Part shown: one piece after another, positions 10,697-21,323 of the stretch | Numbering within the stretch: the first letter of the stretch is position 1 | Layout: each line of letters starts with the position of its first letter | Program-made: the position numbers and the translations under genes | Notes under the pieces: model-generated | The model's input: the letters and a program-made list of their open reading frames with translations, nothing else | Told to the model about the DNA's origin: nothing | Database searches by the model: none | Assembly: GCA_030278955.1 (NCBI GenBank) | Contig: JAOANR010000010.1 | Coordinates: forward strand, 28,646,174 to 28,710,173 | Reading direction: 5' to 3' | Source of the DNA: Hygrophila difformis | Lineage: Eukaryota; Streptophyta; Magnoliopsida; Lamiales; Acanthaceae | Length of the DNA stretch: 64,000 nucleotides

Positions 10697-12784
10697 CAAT
10701 TTCTATTTCTCGACAGGCTTGGCACCTTTTTGCCAGATTTTTATTCTCCATTTCCCCCATTAATTAATTGAACCTTTGTATTAGTATTTTGAGGTTGAAA
10801 TCCAATGATCTCAACCCATGATTAAATTGATATAAAGAACTTTGTTCAATTTCCATTAAAAGACTTTTCTACAAAATTAAACTCTAATGATCTAAGTATA
10901 TAATCCGGACTGTAGTTAATTAATTAATTATGGAATGAGTGATTATTTAGACATAAAGAGTAATTATGAATTTAATTCCATACCATTGCATGAGAAACCA
11001 ATGTCTCTCATACAAGATGACCCAAAAATATTTTTTCTTTTCTTTTATTTATTTTTTCTTTACCCGTGTTGTGTGAAACAGCTAGTAAGGAATATATCAG
11101 ACTAATGTTGGCGGGTATTCCCACACGGATAAACTAGCTCGTAGTCTGAATATTAATTACTAGTTGTTATTTTGCATGGTCCGGATAGTGGTCGGTGGAA
11201 GCCTTGGCGGTTCGTCCATCCGGGATTATAATAGCTGCTCAGCTGGCTCCTATCCGGATACAGTTTTATTTTCTTTATCTTAATTTCAAACCTGAATTCC
11301 GAGTTGTAGTAATGTTAGATGATATTTGCCAATATCGTCTAATAATTTCTGCAGCAAAAGAGCATGTGGGTTTTTACTTCCAATTTCACGGATAGTGGAG
11401 GTCTAAGTGACAGTGGCAACTGACATATAAGGCCATCCCGCTATCTAAAAATCATTCCATCCAAATGAGAGGGAAATTGGATAGCAGATGTTTGCAGTCC
11501 ACCCAATCGTTTTGCCATCTTTTTAGCCAAAAATAAATCTTTCTCATCTCCGGCTATTTCATCTTTGTGTATCAACTTCTGTCTAAACCCACCTTATATT
11601 TTGGGTTATTTAATTTTACACTTCTTTATAAACTTATGCATGATATTATTATGCAGATATTGTGGTCAATATTATTTTGGGATCCTTCCCTTGGACATAG
11701 AAGTCTTGATTTTAATCAGATGTCTCACAATAAATTTCCAATAAAAATTCATTCATAAAATCCGGATCTGAGTAAGGGATAAATTCCACAGTTATGACTA
11801 ATTCATATCCGACTGGGGGTTGATTTTGGGAAATTAGAAGCGGAGTCAGCGATTAGGTCTCACCTAGACTGAAAGGATCTGTGTTTTAATTGAGAGTCTG
11901 GTACCTGTTTAGGGAATGATTTTCAAAGATTTATTATTTTCCAACATTGCTGTGTGTTGGGAATCTGATATTAAATGTTGCACTGAGATGGGGTCCACTT
12001 GGACTCAAATACGGTGTGATAGTTAATACTAGAAGAACAACATGTGGGCCTTGGTTATTTTCTAAGGTAGGGTTGAGTTCCTTTCAACTGCTATCCTCTC
12101 CTGCCAAAGCCTATTTTTGAGTCCTGAGTGAATGCATCCGGAACGAACTAATTTATTAGTTCGTTTCATTAGTTTGTATCTCATAACCACCCGGAAGGAA
12201 GTGAACACTGCGAGCGGTTCACCGAGATCCGGGAATTCTTGATCCACACCCAGTCATTCTGACTGGGGGCTTTCTTTTACTACCAGGGTCAGACTTTCAA
12301 AAACCTCCGAGTGATGGGATTTTAAATGCTTTCTTTATCGCTTTCTTTTAAATGCTTTCTTTTAAATGCTTTCGTTAGAGGTCACTCGGTTGTATTGAAA
12401 GTTGCGTAACTGCTACTAGAACTGAGAGTTAAGGGATAGTTCGGGGCTTGATTAGAATCTTCGGGTGTGACATGGGGGAATGATAGCAGTACTTGACACT
12501 TCAACTAATGATTTGTCAGGTGTTGCTTATCCACCACAGATAAATAACACACCATTGCAAGGGTAGTTATGCGTCTGTGGTATCTTAGAATTTATTTTCT
12601 TAAGAGCATGTAAACTCTTACTGTAAGTACCTGTCTGTTAAAGGGAACATGGTATAGAGAGCATGAGAATCAGCTAACTGAATGGATTATCCCAACTAAG
12701 ATCTGCGTATTAAAATGGAAGATTAATTGTGTTTCATCTGAATCTTGTCCAATTTTATTATTTTCTTCCTGTCCCTTCTGTCCC

Positions 12785-12915
12785 ATTTTAAATGTGCTTT
12801 CTTAGAATAATCTTAACCGCTTTCTTAGAGTAATTTTATTGCTTTCTTAGATTAAATTGAATTCGCTTTCTAGAACAATTTTATCTGCTTTACTTTAATT
12901 GCTTTCATAATTTAG
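12785..12915 (+). repeat. Periodic GCTTTCTTAGA motif in the E3 LTR
   Basis: GCTTTC followed by TTAGA or a variant recurs about every 25-30 bases here. The same array lies at equivalent places in both E5 LTRs (about 31940-32045 and 45143-45248). Related GCTTTCTTTT repeats occur at about 12325-12370. It lies deep in the transcribed part of the LTR; no role is known to me. Confidence 0.75.
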
Positions 12916-13230
12916 TTTAAATTCTGTCAAGTAGTTGATAGTCAAAACACAAACTTGAATCGAGTAACCGAGTGGAAAATCTTAGTAAACGATGTGGGCC
13001 CTGCTTCTATCACACATCCTCCTGTGAACGATCCGGTACTTACTATAAATACTGCAATTTTTGACTCCGTGCGCTTTCGGGGGCACAGTTTCTTAACACG
13101 AGTAAATAAAAACGTGACAACCTATAAATATATCCCTAATCCCAACTCCGCCTTCATAAATTGGTTTCATTAAATAAAATCGAACGCCAGGATTATGACC
13201 TTTCTGAAAATGCTCATGTAGTGGGAACTT

Positions 13231-13290
13231 GTCAAAAGTTTCATGGCAAGGATCTTCAAGGCAGGAAATTGTAAAAAGTTTCATGCCGGG
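13231..13290 (+). other. Vestigial LTR-end plus primer-site sequence inside the E3 LTR
   Basis: GTCAAAAGTTTCATGGC at 13231 and GTAAAAAGTTTCATG followed by CCGGGGAGG at 13271 copy the true LTR end (GTCAAAAGTTTCA at 13446-13458) plus pieces of an Asp-tRNA primer site. The true end lies about 190-230 bases further on. This suggests the LTR once ended earlier and was extended. Confidence 0.6.
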
Positions 13291-13463
13291 GAGGTCCACA
13301 ATGCCGTTTGAAATCAAAGTTTCCCGCATGAGTAATAAAAAGAAAAATATATCCTTAAACCCCTTTCCCATGAATCATAACTCTTTTCTTTTAATAAATC
13401 GAACTTGATATATTTTATAAAAAAATACTCGTGTTAATGAAATTTGTCAAAAGTTTCAATCTT

Positions 13464-14650
13464 AAGTCGAATTTGCTCCACTATTCTCATTGTTTCCTTG
13501 ATCAGTTGTGGCCCTACGGGGATTGGATTTTCGCTTTTAGTCCAACAAAGTGGACTTCGACATTTCCTACCATATAGGGCCTCAAATGGGGCCATGCCAA
13601 CGCTAGCATGATAGCTATTATTATAGCTAAATTCAATAAGTGATAGGTAGTTTTCCCAACTCCCCTTGAAATCCAAAACACAAGCTCTCAACATGTCTTC
13701 AAGTGTCTGGATCGTCCTCTCAATTTGCCCATCGGTTGTTGGATGAAACGACGTACTCATTTTTATCTTTGTGCCGAAAGCCTCTTGAAGTTTCGTCCAA
13801 AATGTAGAGACAAATCGGCTATCTCGATCTGAGACGATATCTTGGGGAATTCCATGCCTTCGGACCACATTTTCAATATAAGATCTTGCTAGTTGATCCA
13901 TACTCCATGTCTCCTTCATGGGTATGAATATGGTTGCCTTAGTTAATCGATCTACGATTACCCAGATCTTATCATTGCCTTTGAGTGTCTTTGGCAATCC
14001 TGACACAAAGTCCATGGAAATACTATCCCACTTCCATTCTGGAACTTCTAGGGGTTTTACCAACCCAAGTGGTTTCTTTCGATCTGCCTTGACCTTCTGA
14101 CATGTCGGACATTTTTCCACAAATACTGCTACCTCTCGCTTCATTCGTGGCCACCAAAAGACCTTACTCAAGTCTTTGTATAACTTATCTCCTCCAGGAT
14201 GTACAGAATAGGGAGTTTCGTGGCCTTCTTCCAGTACGCGTCTTTTCAGATCCTCGCAAGCCTTAGGCACGCACCATCGACCTTTAAATCGAATGCTGCC
14301 ATCATCATGGACTTGGAAACCTATAGCTCCACTTTGAGCTATTTTTGCGTTAATTCCGTCTAATTTGACATCACCGGGCTGTCCTTCCCGAATCTCGTCA
14401 AATATAGTTGGTTGTATTGTCATGGCATGAATCAGTTGAGAAGGCATTCCTTCGTGTACCAATTCAATACCTAGTCGTGCCAATTCCATATACAACTCTG
14501 GCGGCAAAATTCTCATGTTATCTAAGGTTCTTGACTTTCGACTTAGTGCATCGGCCACCTTATTGGCTTTACCCTCATGATAGATGATACCTAAGTCGTA
14601 GTCTTTCATTAACTCCAACCATCGTCTCTGACGCATGTTGAGCTCCTTTT
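13464..14650 (-). pseudogene. E2 integrase catalytic core, 5' part of the split gene
   Basis: The minus-strand frame encodes the HHCC zinc-binding region (HETPYSVHPGGDK followed by CPTCQK) and the core. Catalytic Asp residues are visible in SISMDFVSGLP and DIVSDRDSRFV, and the Glu in IERTIQTLEDML, so the DDE triad is retained. The GPQLIKET segment leads to the E3 insertion point, after which the gene resumes at 7757. The N-terminal edge overlaps the RNase H frame, with a frameshift near 14600-14700. This is the best preserved enzyme of E2, but it is cut in two by E3. Confidence 0.9.
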
Positions 14651-15006
14651 GAGTGTATATGCTCCAGACTTTTATGGTCTGTGTATATCTTACAACTCCG
14701 CCCATATAGGTAATGTCTCCATATTTTTAGGGCAAAGACAACTGCAGCCAGTTCTAAATCATGATTTGGGTAATTCTCCACATGTGGCTTTAGTTGTCGA
14801 GAAGCATATGCTATAACCTTCCCTTGCTGCATTAGCACACATCCTAATCCAAATTTTGAAGTATCGCTATAAACTTCAAAATTGTCGTTTTCAGTGGGTA
14901 AGGTTAGTACTGGTGCCATTGTTAACTTTTCCTTCAGAGTTCGAAGCGCAACCTCACATTCGGGTGTCCAAATTACCTTTGATCCCTTCTTAAGATTTTG
15001 CGTCAA
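14575..15006 (-). pseudogene. E2 RNase H
   Basis: A minus-strand RNase H follows RT in the same frame after one stop. It contains [16 protein letters not shown] (first Asp), [15 protein letters not shown] (Glu) and [11 protein letters not shown] (Asp). The last acidic motif, ADALSRK, is read at the start of the integrase frame because of a frameshift. It shows the usual RT-RH-INT order of Ty3/gypsy. Confidence 0.88.
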
Positions 15007-15757
15007 GGGTCGTGCAATTTTTTAGAAATATTTAACAAACCTCCTGTAGTAACCAGCTAAACCAAGAAAACTTCTTATCTCCGTTTGTGAGGTTGGTATA
15101 GGCCAGTCTTTTACTACAGATACCTTTGCCGGGTGAACGGAAATCCCTTCTGCCGAGACGATATGACCAAGGAATGCGACTTTGTCTAGCCAGAAATCAC
15201 ATTTTGACAACTTAGTGTACAACTTGTGATTTCTTAGGGTCTGCAGCACTTGATGTAGATGTTGTTCATGCTTTTCCTTATCTTTGGAATAGACCAATAT
15301 GTCGTCAATAAAGACAACCACGCATTTATCCAACAGTTCTTGGAAAATATTATTCATGAGACTCATGAATACTGTTGGGGCGTTGGTAAGTCCAAACGAC
15401 ATCACAGTGAACTCATAATGTCCATATCGTGTTCTAAATGCCGTTTTTGGGTTATCTTCTTTAGCTATCCTTAGCTGGTGATATCCAGACCTTAGATCAA
15501 TCTTTGAGAAGACCTTTGCTCCCTTGAGCTGATCAAATAAGTCATCGATTTCGTGGTAAAGGATATTTATTCTTGATGGTTACTTGGTTGAGACCTCTGT
15601 AATCAATATAGAGTCTTAACCCTCCATCTTTCTTTCGTACAAATAGTACAGGTGCTCCCCATGGAGATGTACTGGGACGAATATACCCCTTTTCTAAGAG
15701 ATCTTCAAGCTGCTCTCACAACTCGTTCATCTCCGCTGGTGCCATTCGGTATGGAGC
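15007..15757 (-). pseudogene. E2 reverse transcriptase, several breaks
   Basis: The C-terminal half is open at 15022-15405 and holds [14 protein letters not shown], the polymerase box [11 protein letters not shown] and [12 protein letters not shown]. The N-terminal half (15406-15757) is recognisable only across several stops, for example a [17 protein letters not shown] segment near 15660-15700. The catalytic aspartates of the FIDD box are intact, but the enzyme is not translatable. Confidence 0.87.
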
Positions 15758-16405
15758 CTATGATACTGGTTCAGTACCTGGAACCAAGTCGATTGTGAAT
15801 TCTATCTCACGTTCAAGTGGCATTCTCGGAATATCACTTGGGAATATATCGGGATATTCCCTTACTACTGGGATATCACTTATGCTTATCTCTTCTGCTT
15901 GAAAATCCATGAAATAGCAAAGGTAAAGGGGGTTCCCTTTTTTCACCAACGTTGCTAACTGCACCCTTGACACAATCTTCGTGGTTGGTTTCTTTGGCTC
16001 AGCATAGAAAGACACACGTGTTCTATTAGTTCCATAAATTGTTATCTTTTGTTGAGAACTATTGATATTGGCTTGATATCGAGTTAGCCAATCCATGCCT
16101 AAGATAACATCATAATCTCGTAATTCAAATTCTACGAGATTTGCAAGGAACTCAACGTCACAAATGCGAATAGGGACTTTCTCATGACGTCTTGAACAGT
16201 TAAATATGGTTCCGTTAGGCAATGAGATTCTTAGAGTTATTTCCTGGGGATTATCAAGTCCCAACTCGAGCAATCTATTACGAGATATAAACGAACATGT
16301 AGCTTCAGAATCAAACAGAATGCGAACTTTATAACCTTTAATTTCAAAAGTACCTTCGATCACATCCCCAGCACCAGGTAAGTCCGCTTGGTTCACCACG
16401 TTCAA
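15758..16405 (-). pseudogene. E2 aspartic protease, altered active site
   Basis: The minus-strand frame shows a retropepsin with ILFDSEATCSFIS, where the family has DSGAT. The Gly after the catalytic Ser is Glu here, which should disable the fold at the active site. YDVILGMDWLTRYQ is the conserved C-lobe motif. The PDIFPSDIPRMPLEREIEF linker leads to RT. It shares the gag frame and is separated from gag by a TAG at about 16433, so gag-pol was probably one ORF. Confidence 0.88.
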
Positions 16406-16432
16406 CCTTCCTTGATTTGGCCCACCTGGATT

Positions 16433-16899
16433 CTATGGGTTTCTAACAACTATCCTTTGATTGTTGGGAAACGCAGGTCGTTGTCCCTGATTATTTCCAC
16501 CAATATGGGGTCCTTGGGGACAATAATCTTCCTTTAGCAAGTCTGCTCGAATTCGGCTAGGATCGAGCCTTATGCGACAGTCTACCGCCTTGTGTCCCTT
16601 CATTCTACAACGATAGCATTCTTCACGTTGAGGACATTGTTGCATAGTATGCTTCTTATTACAGCGACGACAGGGGGCTGGTATTGGTTCCCCGTTTTGA
16701 TTGGTCCGAACCACTGTATTATTCTAGTTATTCCTTTGGAAATACCTCCTTTGATTTGGACGGTTGTCCTGACCCTCTTCAACTTTCCTCTTTCCTTTGT
16801 CATGTGATGCAGACTTGGAGCTTTCTCCTTTATGCTCACATCCTTCTACCATCTCGACAGTCATAGCCTGATTATAGACTTTCTGCAGGCTAGTGAACT
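16433..16899 (-). pseudogene. gag: E2 Gag C-terminus with two zinc knuckles
   Basis: After the E4 insertion the minus-strand gag frame continues as QFTSLQKVYNQAMTVEMV, a basic linker and an in-frame stop near 16724. It then reads a paired zinc-knuckle module: CRRCNKKHTMQQC (CX2CX3HX4C) and CYRCRMKGHKAVDC (CX2CX4HX4C). This is the nucleocapsid part that binds element RNA. The N-terminal half lies at 22619-23166. Confidence 0.87.
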
Positions 16900-17564
16900 G
16901 CTTTTGTAACACCCCGGATTTGATAACCCAAGCCGGGATGTCACCGCCACATCTCCCTAGCAAGACACGGCTTCCCGAGCTCACTAAGGAAATGCAAGGC
17001 TTATGGGTACGTAAAAGATTTAAAAACATTTCAAGATTTAGTCTGGAAATTAATAATAATTAATTCAAAATACGAGAGTAATAATCATCATGCACGAATA
17101 AAGTAAATGCAGCGGAAAAGTAATCACGGCCAACACGGCCAAAACCTCGGGTTTAACAGACCCGGTAAAACAGTAGTACGATGCAGAAATTGAAAATGTT
17201 CATAAATGTTTCCCCCCAAGTGCATGTGTATGCGTCACTCGACATACTCTGTAAAAGAAAAATGACAACGGTTTATCAGTATAAAAATATACCGAGTAAG
17301 TTAATCTCTAACTAACAATTTAAGGGGTTACATGTGTTTAAAAATCCATATTTTATTCGCAGCGGAAAAACATGATTAATTTATTCAAGACGAAAATGCA
17401 TAATTAAAGGACTTAATTTAAAAGCGGAATTTAAAAGCATAATTTAAGAACGTAATTTAAATGCATAATTTAAAAACATGGTAAATAAGATTTAAGCATA
17501 ATTAAACACTCACACAAGTCTTTTATATTTTATCCCGCAAACTAAGAAGAGGACACCATACCGG

Positions 17565-17750
17565 GAGATCACTAACGAGGCAATCTCAAACGTAGGACCA
17601 CTAACGAGGCAGTCCAAAATAATAGGAGACCACTAACGAGGCAGTCTCAAAAGATAGTAGGACCACTAACGAGGCGATCCAAAACACAGCGCGCGAGATC
17701 ACTAACGAGGCAATCTCAGATAGTAAGGAGACCACTAACGAGGCAGTCTC
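17565..17750 (-). repeat. Six-unit hairpin array with fixed loop and covarying stems
   Basis: Units lie at 17565-17587, 17595-17615, 17626-17648, 17660-17680, 17695-17717 and 17728-17750. Read on the minus strand, five of the six share the loop TGCCTCGTTAGTG; unit 4 has CGCCTCGTTAGTG. The stems are GAGAT/ATCTC, GGAC/GTCC, GAGAC/GTCTC, GGA/TCC, GAGAT/ATCTC and GAGAC/GTCTC. The stem sequence changes between units, yet complementarity is kept. Spacers of 7-14 bases are not conserved. The array sits 660-846 bases from the LTR end. Confidence 0.92.
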
Positions 17751-18342
17751 AAAGATATTGTTAGCATGAAGATCGGCTCAGCCTAGTGAACGGGATTTTT
17801 AAAAAGTTCGTATTTCAATGTTATCAAAATATTCGATGTCGCGTTTCGTAGTGCGAGTTTTCTCAAGTTCGAAAAATCCGATTCGACGCAGTTTACGCCT
17901 CTCTTAATAAAACATTCATCTTTACACCAAAAATTCTGAAATTTACACAGTAGCTCGAAAACATACACACGAACAACTTCATGTTTTAAGTTTTTAGAAA
18001 TAAGGTTTTGAAGTGAGTCAAAATTTGAGTTCTTTACAAAAGATAATTTCTGTCTCAAAAACTGATTTCGTCACAGGTTCGTGCGACGCCGATTAAAAAT
18101 TCATTTCAAAGCCAATTGATCCGAAATTTTTAAAGGAGATACACAACACATTAAGGAACAACTTTCATGTTTTAAGAATTTGGAAATAATGAATTTTAGA
18201 TGATCAAAAATCGACCACAACACGATGTATACACGCGGACTCAAAGGATGTTTTAAAACTGTTCTGAAAATCGGCCATTTTGACATATCAAATGAACTTC
18301 AAAATTCATGAAATTTTATATGCATAATCTAGACACAATTAT

Positions 18343-19437
18343 CTACAACTTTTGTTTAGAAATGCAAAGTTGAATCATTCTATAAACGGGTGAAAAACAT
18401 GCATCAAGTCGAGTAAATAAATCTGTCAACAATTTTAAATGTTTGGTTTGTCACAGAAAGTTTACGGTGCAATTTGGAATAGCAAATCTTAATGTCAATG
18501 GCTGAAATTTGGACACAATGTAGATTAAAGTTTTAGGAACAAAATCTATGTTGAAAAGTTTTCAGTTTGAATTCCCGAAGGTCAAGTTTTAGGCGAGTTT
18601 ATAAAATTGGACGAAAATAGGGTTTTTGAAAACCGATTTTTGTTACGGGTCTAGATCTTAAGTTTTAAAAAACAATAAACCATAAAAATTGGTGAGTAAG
18701 GTCTTAACTTACTTAATTAGAGAATAGGGTCGCTGTAATGGGTTTCCGGATGTCCTAAGGTTGCGACGAACGGCCAACTTCTCCGATCGCTTTTTGTTCG
18801 TTCCCCGACGTTAAATCATATCAAAGGAAAAGGGTTAGATTTCGAGTTTGTTAAAGCTTATGGACGATTCAAACACTGTAATACTACTTACCAAGGTTCT
18901 AGAGGGTAGGGCTTCATCCCGTTTGCCTCGTCATCGCCGGAATACTCGCCGGAAAGTGAGTTCGGAGGAGTTTTGACTTGGAGAGGAAGATTGGGAGTGT
19001 TTAGGGTTTAGTTTTCTGAAAATATGGGGTAGGGGGCGCCCAATACTGACTTTATGCCCTTCCCAATTGTTGTGATCGACTTGCCACCGATTGAGGTCGG
19101 ATTTTTGGCAAGAAAATCGCCATAGAAGGAAAGTTTACACCTTCTGCACCTCTGGCGCGCTGGTGACGCGCACCTATGGCTTTGCCCGCGCGGAGCACGC
19201 GTGACCAGGCCTGGAGACGCGAATCCACCTTCCGCGCGGCGGCGCGCGGCTAGCGCGGGCGGGCCGGACCGGCCGGTTCGGCGGTCCGCGTGGTCCGTCG
19301 GGTCTTTTCTTCTTTTCTCTATCGGTTTTCTACCCTCTATGTGTTAGCTCAACTCCTCGGGTCGTTTCCGGTTCGAAATCTTTACCTTAAACTTGTTACG
19401 AGTTCGGGCTTAACGCTCGTAACATTCCCGTGCCCCA
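18343..19437 (-). repeat. Direct repeat copy 1 within E4 (LTR segment)
   Basis: The segment from CTACAACTT to CGTGCCC matches 21324-22413 with few differences. It includes a GC-rich stretch of GCGCG motifs at about 19150-19290. It is an internal part of the E4 LTR. At its right end the two copies diverge abruptly: this copy runs into the cargo, the other into the LTR terminus. Confidence 0.9.
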
Positions 19438-19654
19438 AAATCGAGAAAAATAAAACTTCCTCCGTGACCTGCGCGGTGGCCGCGCGGTATGGTGCCTCAG
19501 CGCGCGGCGAGCACGCGGCCGCATCTGTTCGAAGAAAATAGGGCTCGCGCGGACTTCCCCCATTTCCCATTCGAGACCACACCCCCAATTCTCTCTAAAT
19601 CCGGCGACTTATCTTCCCGTTCGCTTGATTTCGGCTCCAATTTCACTTACCAAG

Positions 19655-20275
19655 GTATGAATCTACTACCTTTAGTTATCAATTTCAATTTTTATGCCTT
19701 GAATGGCTTGATTTGTGAAGAGATTTAGGAATTAGGGTTTATGTACAAAAATTGGGGGTTTGTTGTTTTTAGGCTTGATTAGTGCAAATTAGCAACCATA
19801 TGTGATAATTGTGTTACTCTTGTTGCCTTGCTTGTATTTATGCCACAATGTGTTTATGTTTTTGGCAAATTCTTGTTGGATTTAAATCTTTAGGAAGACT
19901 ATGAAGTTTTTGATGTTTGGTTGTTGTTGAGGTGTGATTATTAGCTCATTTCTTTGTTATTTGGTGCTGTAAGGAAATGATGTGTTGTTATTTGAGTGAT
20001 TGTTTCATTTTTTGGGCAACTTCCGTGTGTTTGTTAGTAACCTAGGTTTTGGTTTATTGCGCACATAACGTGTTCGACGAAATGCCACAAAGGTCTTGGA
20101 ACTAGTTTGAGCATATCCTTTGTCCAGATTACCTTCCGGTTTGTCTTAGTGAGCAATAGGATTTGATGTTCTTGTGGCCTATTCACATTGGAAGTCTATA
20201 TTGATGTCCCTTACGTATTTCTGCTTGAGTTTTGTGTGGAATTTAGTCTTATGATTGGTACTGGATGATTTGCAG
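19655..20275 (+). other. Putative leader intron upstream of the E4 cargo ORF
   Basis: A donor-like CAAG|GTATGA at 19654/19655 and an acceptor-like TTTGCAG|GATG at 20275/20276 bound 621 bases that are T-rich compared with the GC-rich flank. Plant leader introns look like this. The ORF begins just downstream, at ATG 20277 or 20313. Splicing is predicted from the sequence only. Confidence 0.5.
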
Positions 20276-20312
20276 GATGTTGCTCTCTTTGTGGGTTGTT
20301 TTGGCGTCTCTC

Positions 20313-21194
20313 ATGTGTCCTCCGAGGACCAGGAGACGAGTTGCTGATGAGGCTGGCCCCAGCAGTGCCGCTCCGGCGATGCCTGATTTTGATGGGAGCA
20401 AGTCAGAGGAGGACGAGGAGCAGCGGGGCCCGAGACTCAGGGGTCTCCCTGACGAGGTGCGTCCCCATCGTCATGACAGGTTTCGGTTTAGGACGAGGGC
20501 CGTCCAGGACTTTTATTTCGACGAGCTTCGTCGAAACAGGGCTTATGTCCCCGAGAGAGGCATATATCCTGATCATTTGGGTGACGACAGGGTTAGTGCA
20601 GTCTTGGAGTACTTGCAGTGGACCGGGCTTGCACGTCATCCCGAGGGCGTTGCCTCCGGTTATCTGGCTATGGAGGTTATCGCAAACATTGGCGGTCTTG
20701 GGGAGGGTGACGACCTATCTCGGGTATGGGTTCGTGGTCGCTATCTCGACTTTAGTGCTCGGGCGATCAATGTCTATTTTGGCTTGCCCGACGATGGTGC
20801 ATTCCGCCCACAGCCTGAGGGACGTGTTCTTGCTCCTACGTGGGATGTCTTATGCACCGTGGTGCCTCCTCAGCTCGAGCACGATCATGAGCTGCGTTTG
20901 ACGACGATGGACTCCCCTTGGCGAGAGCTTGCCCAGATATGGTTAGGGCGCGTCCGGCCGATTACCCGGAGCCATTTCGTCCTGGATCACGTCTATGAGA
21001 CCATTTGCTTTATCGCGCGAGACGGTAGGGTGAATGTGGGAGCTTGTATTGAGGACAACTTGCGGGGTATGCGGAGAGGTCGAGGGAGTAGGGTGATTAC
21101 CCATATTCACCTCATTTGTGGCTTGTGCGCGGCGCAGGGGATTCGCACGACACCGAAGACAGATCCGTGCGATCTGGTAGCGGGTAGCGGGTAG
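20313..21194 (+). CDS. E4 cargo ORF: plant-transposon-protein-like domain, C-terminus lost
   Basis: This open frame of 293 codons is on the strand opposite to the E4 LTR. An in-frame ATG at 20277 would add 12 residues. After a basic and acidic N-terminus it reads a domain with WVRGRYLDFSARAINVYFGLPD, then RVRPITRSHF, RDGRVNVGACIEDN and ICGLCAAQGI. The same pattern occurs in the E5 protein (WIRGQVINIAPDWLNQFFG, NVGRHVFEV, RRICIAQGVDL), and both resemble the family annotated in plants as 'putative plant transposon protein', found in Athila/Tat-type elements. The function of that family is unknown to me. The ORF ends soon after the domain, where GCGGGTAGC is locally repeated, and the cargo stops at about 21323. 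Antisense extra ORFs are known in some Tat-lineage elements. Confidence 0.65.
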   Translation: MCPPRTRRRVADEAGPSSAAPAMPDFDGSKSEEDEEQRGPRLRGLPDEVRPHRHDRFRFRTRAVQDFYFDELRRNRAYVPERGIYPDHLGDDRVSAVLEYLQWTGLARHPEGVASGYLAMEVIANIGGLGEGDDLSRVWVRGRYLDFSARAINVYFGLPDDGAFRPQPEGRVLAPTWDVLCTVVPPQLEHDHELRLTTMDSPWRELAQIWLGRVRPITRSHFVLDHVYETICFIARDGRVNVGACIEDNLRGMRRGRGSRVITHIHLICGLCAAQGIRTTPKTDPCDLVAGSG

Positions 21195-21323
21195 TTGCTA
21201 CCGTATCCCCACTTACGCTGCCCGGCGTAGCGCTTTACGTCGTGGAGTTCCCCGGGCTGTACTTTGCCCGCAGCCTGATGATGGCGGCTTGATCCTAGTT
21301 GTACCACCGGAGCAGCCACCCCC

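Larger units (their letters stand above)
7763..13458 (+). mobile_element. E3: 5.7-kb solo LTR of the E5 family
   Basis: The sequence begins TGATAATGGCCAAAA and ends GTCAAAAGTTTCA, as the E5 LTRs do, and aligns with them over its first 230 bases and from about 10370 to the end. Flanking 5-mers are ATATT (7758-7762) and ATCTT (13459-13463). The spacing of the interrupted E2 integrase frame shows this is a target duplication with one later mutation. There is no second LTR, primer site or internal region, so it is a solo LTR left by LTR-LTR recombination. It is about 1.2 kb longer than the E5 LTR because of an extra block near its 5' end. Confidence 0.9.

Noticed and set aside
17565..17750. CRISPR-like array
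   Set aside because: Repeats are palindromic and evenly spaced, but spacers are 7-14 bases, stems vary, and the setting is a plant LTR.
20265..20312. First ATG at 20265 as start of the E4 cargo protein
   Set aside because: It overlaps the likely splice acceptor TTTGCAG, so the ATGs at 20277 or 20313 are more plausible.
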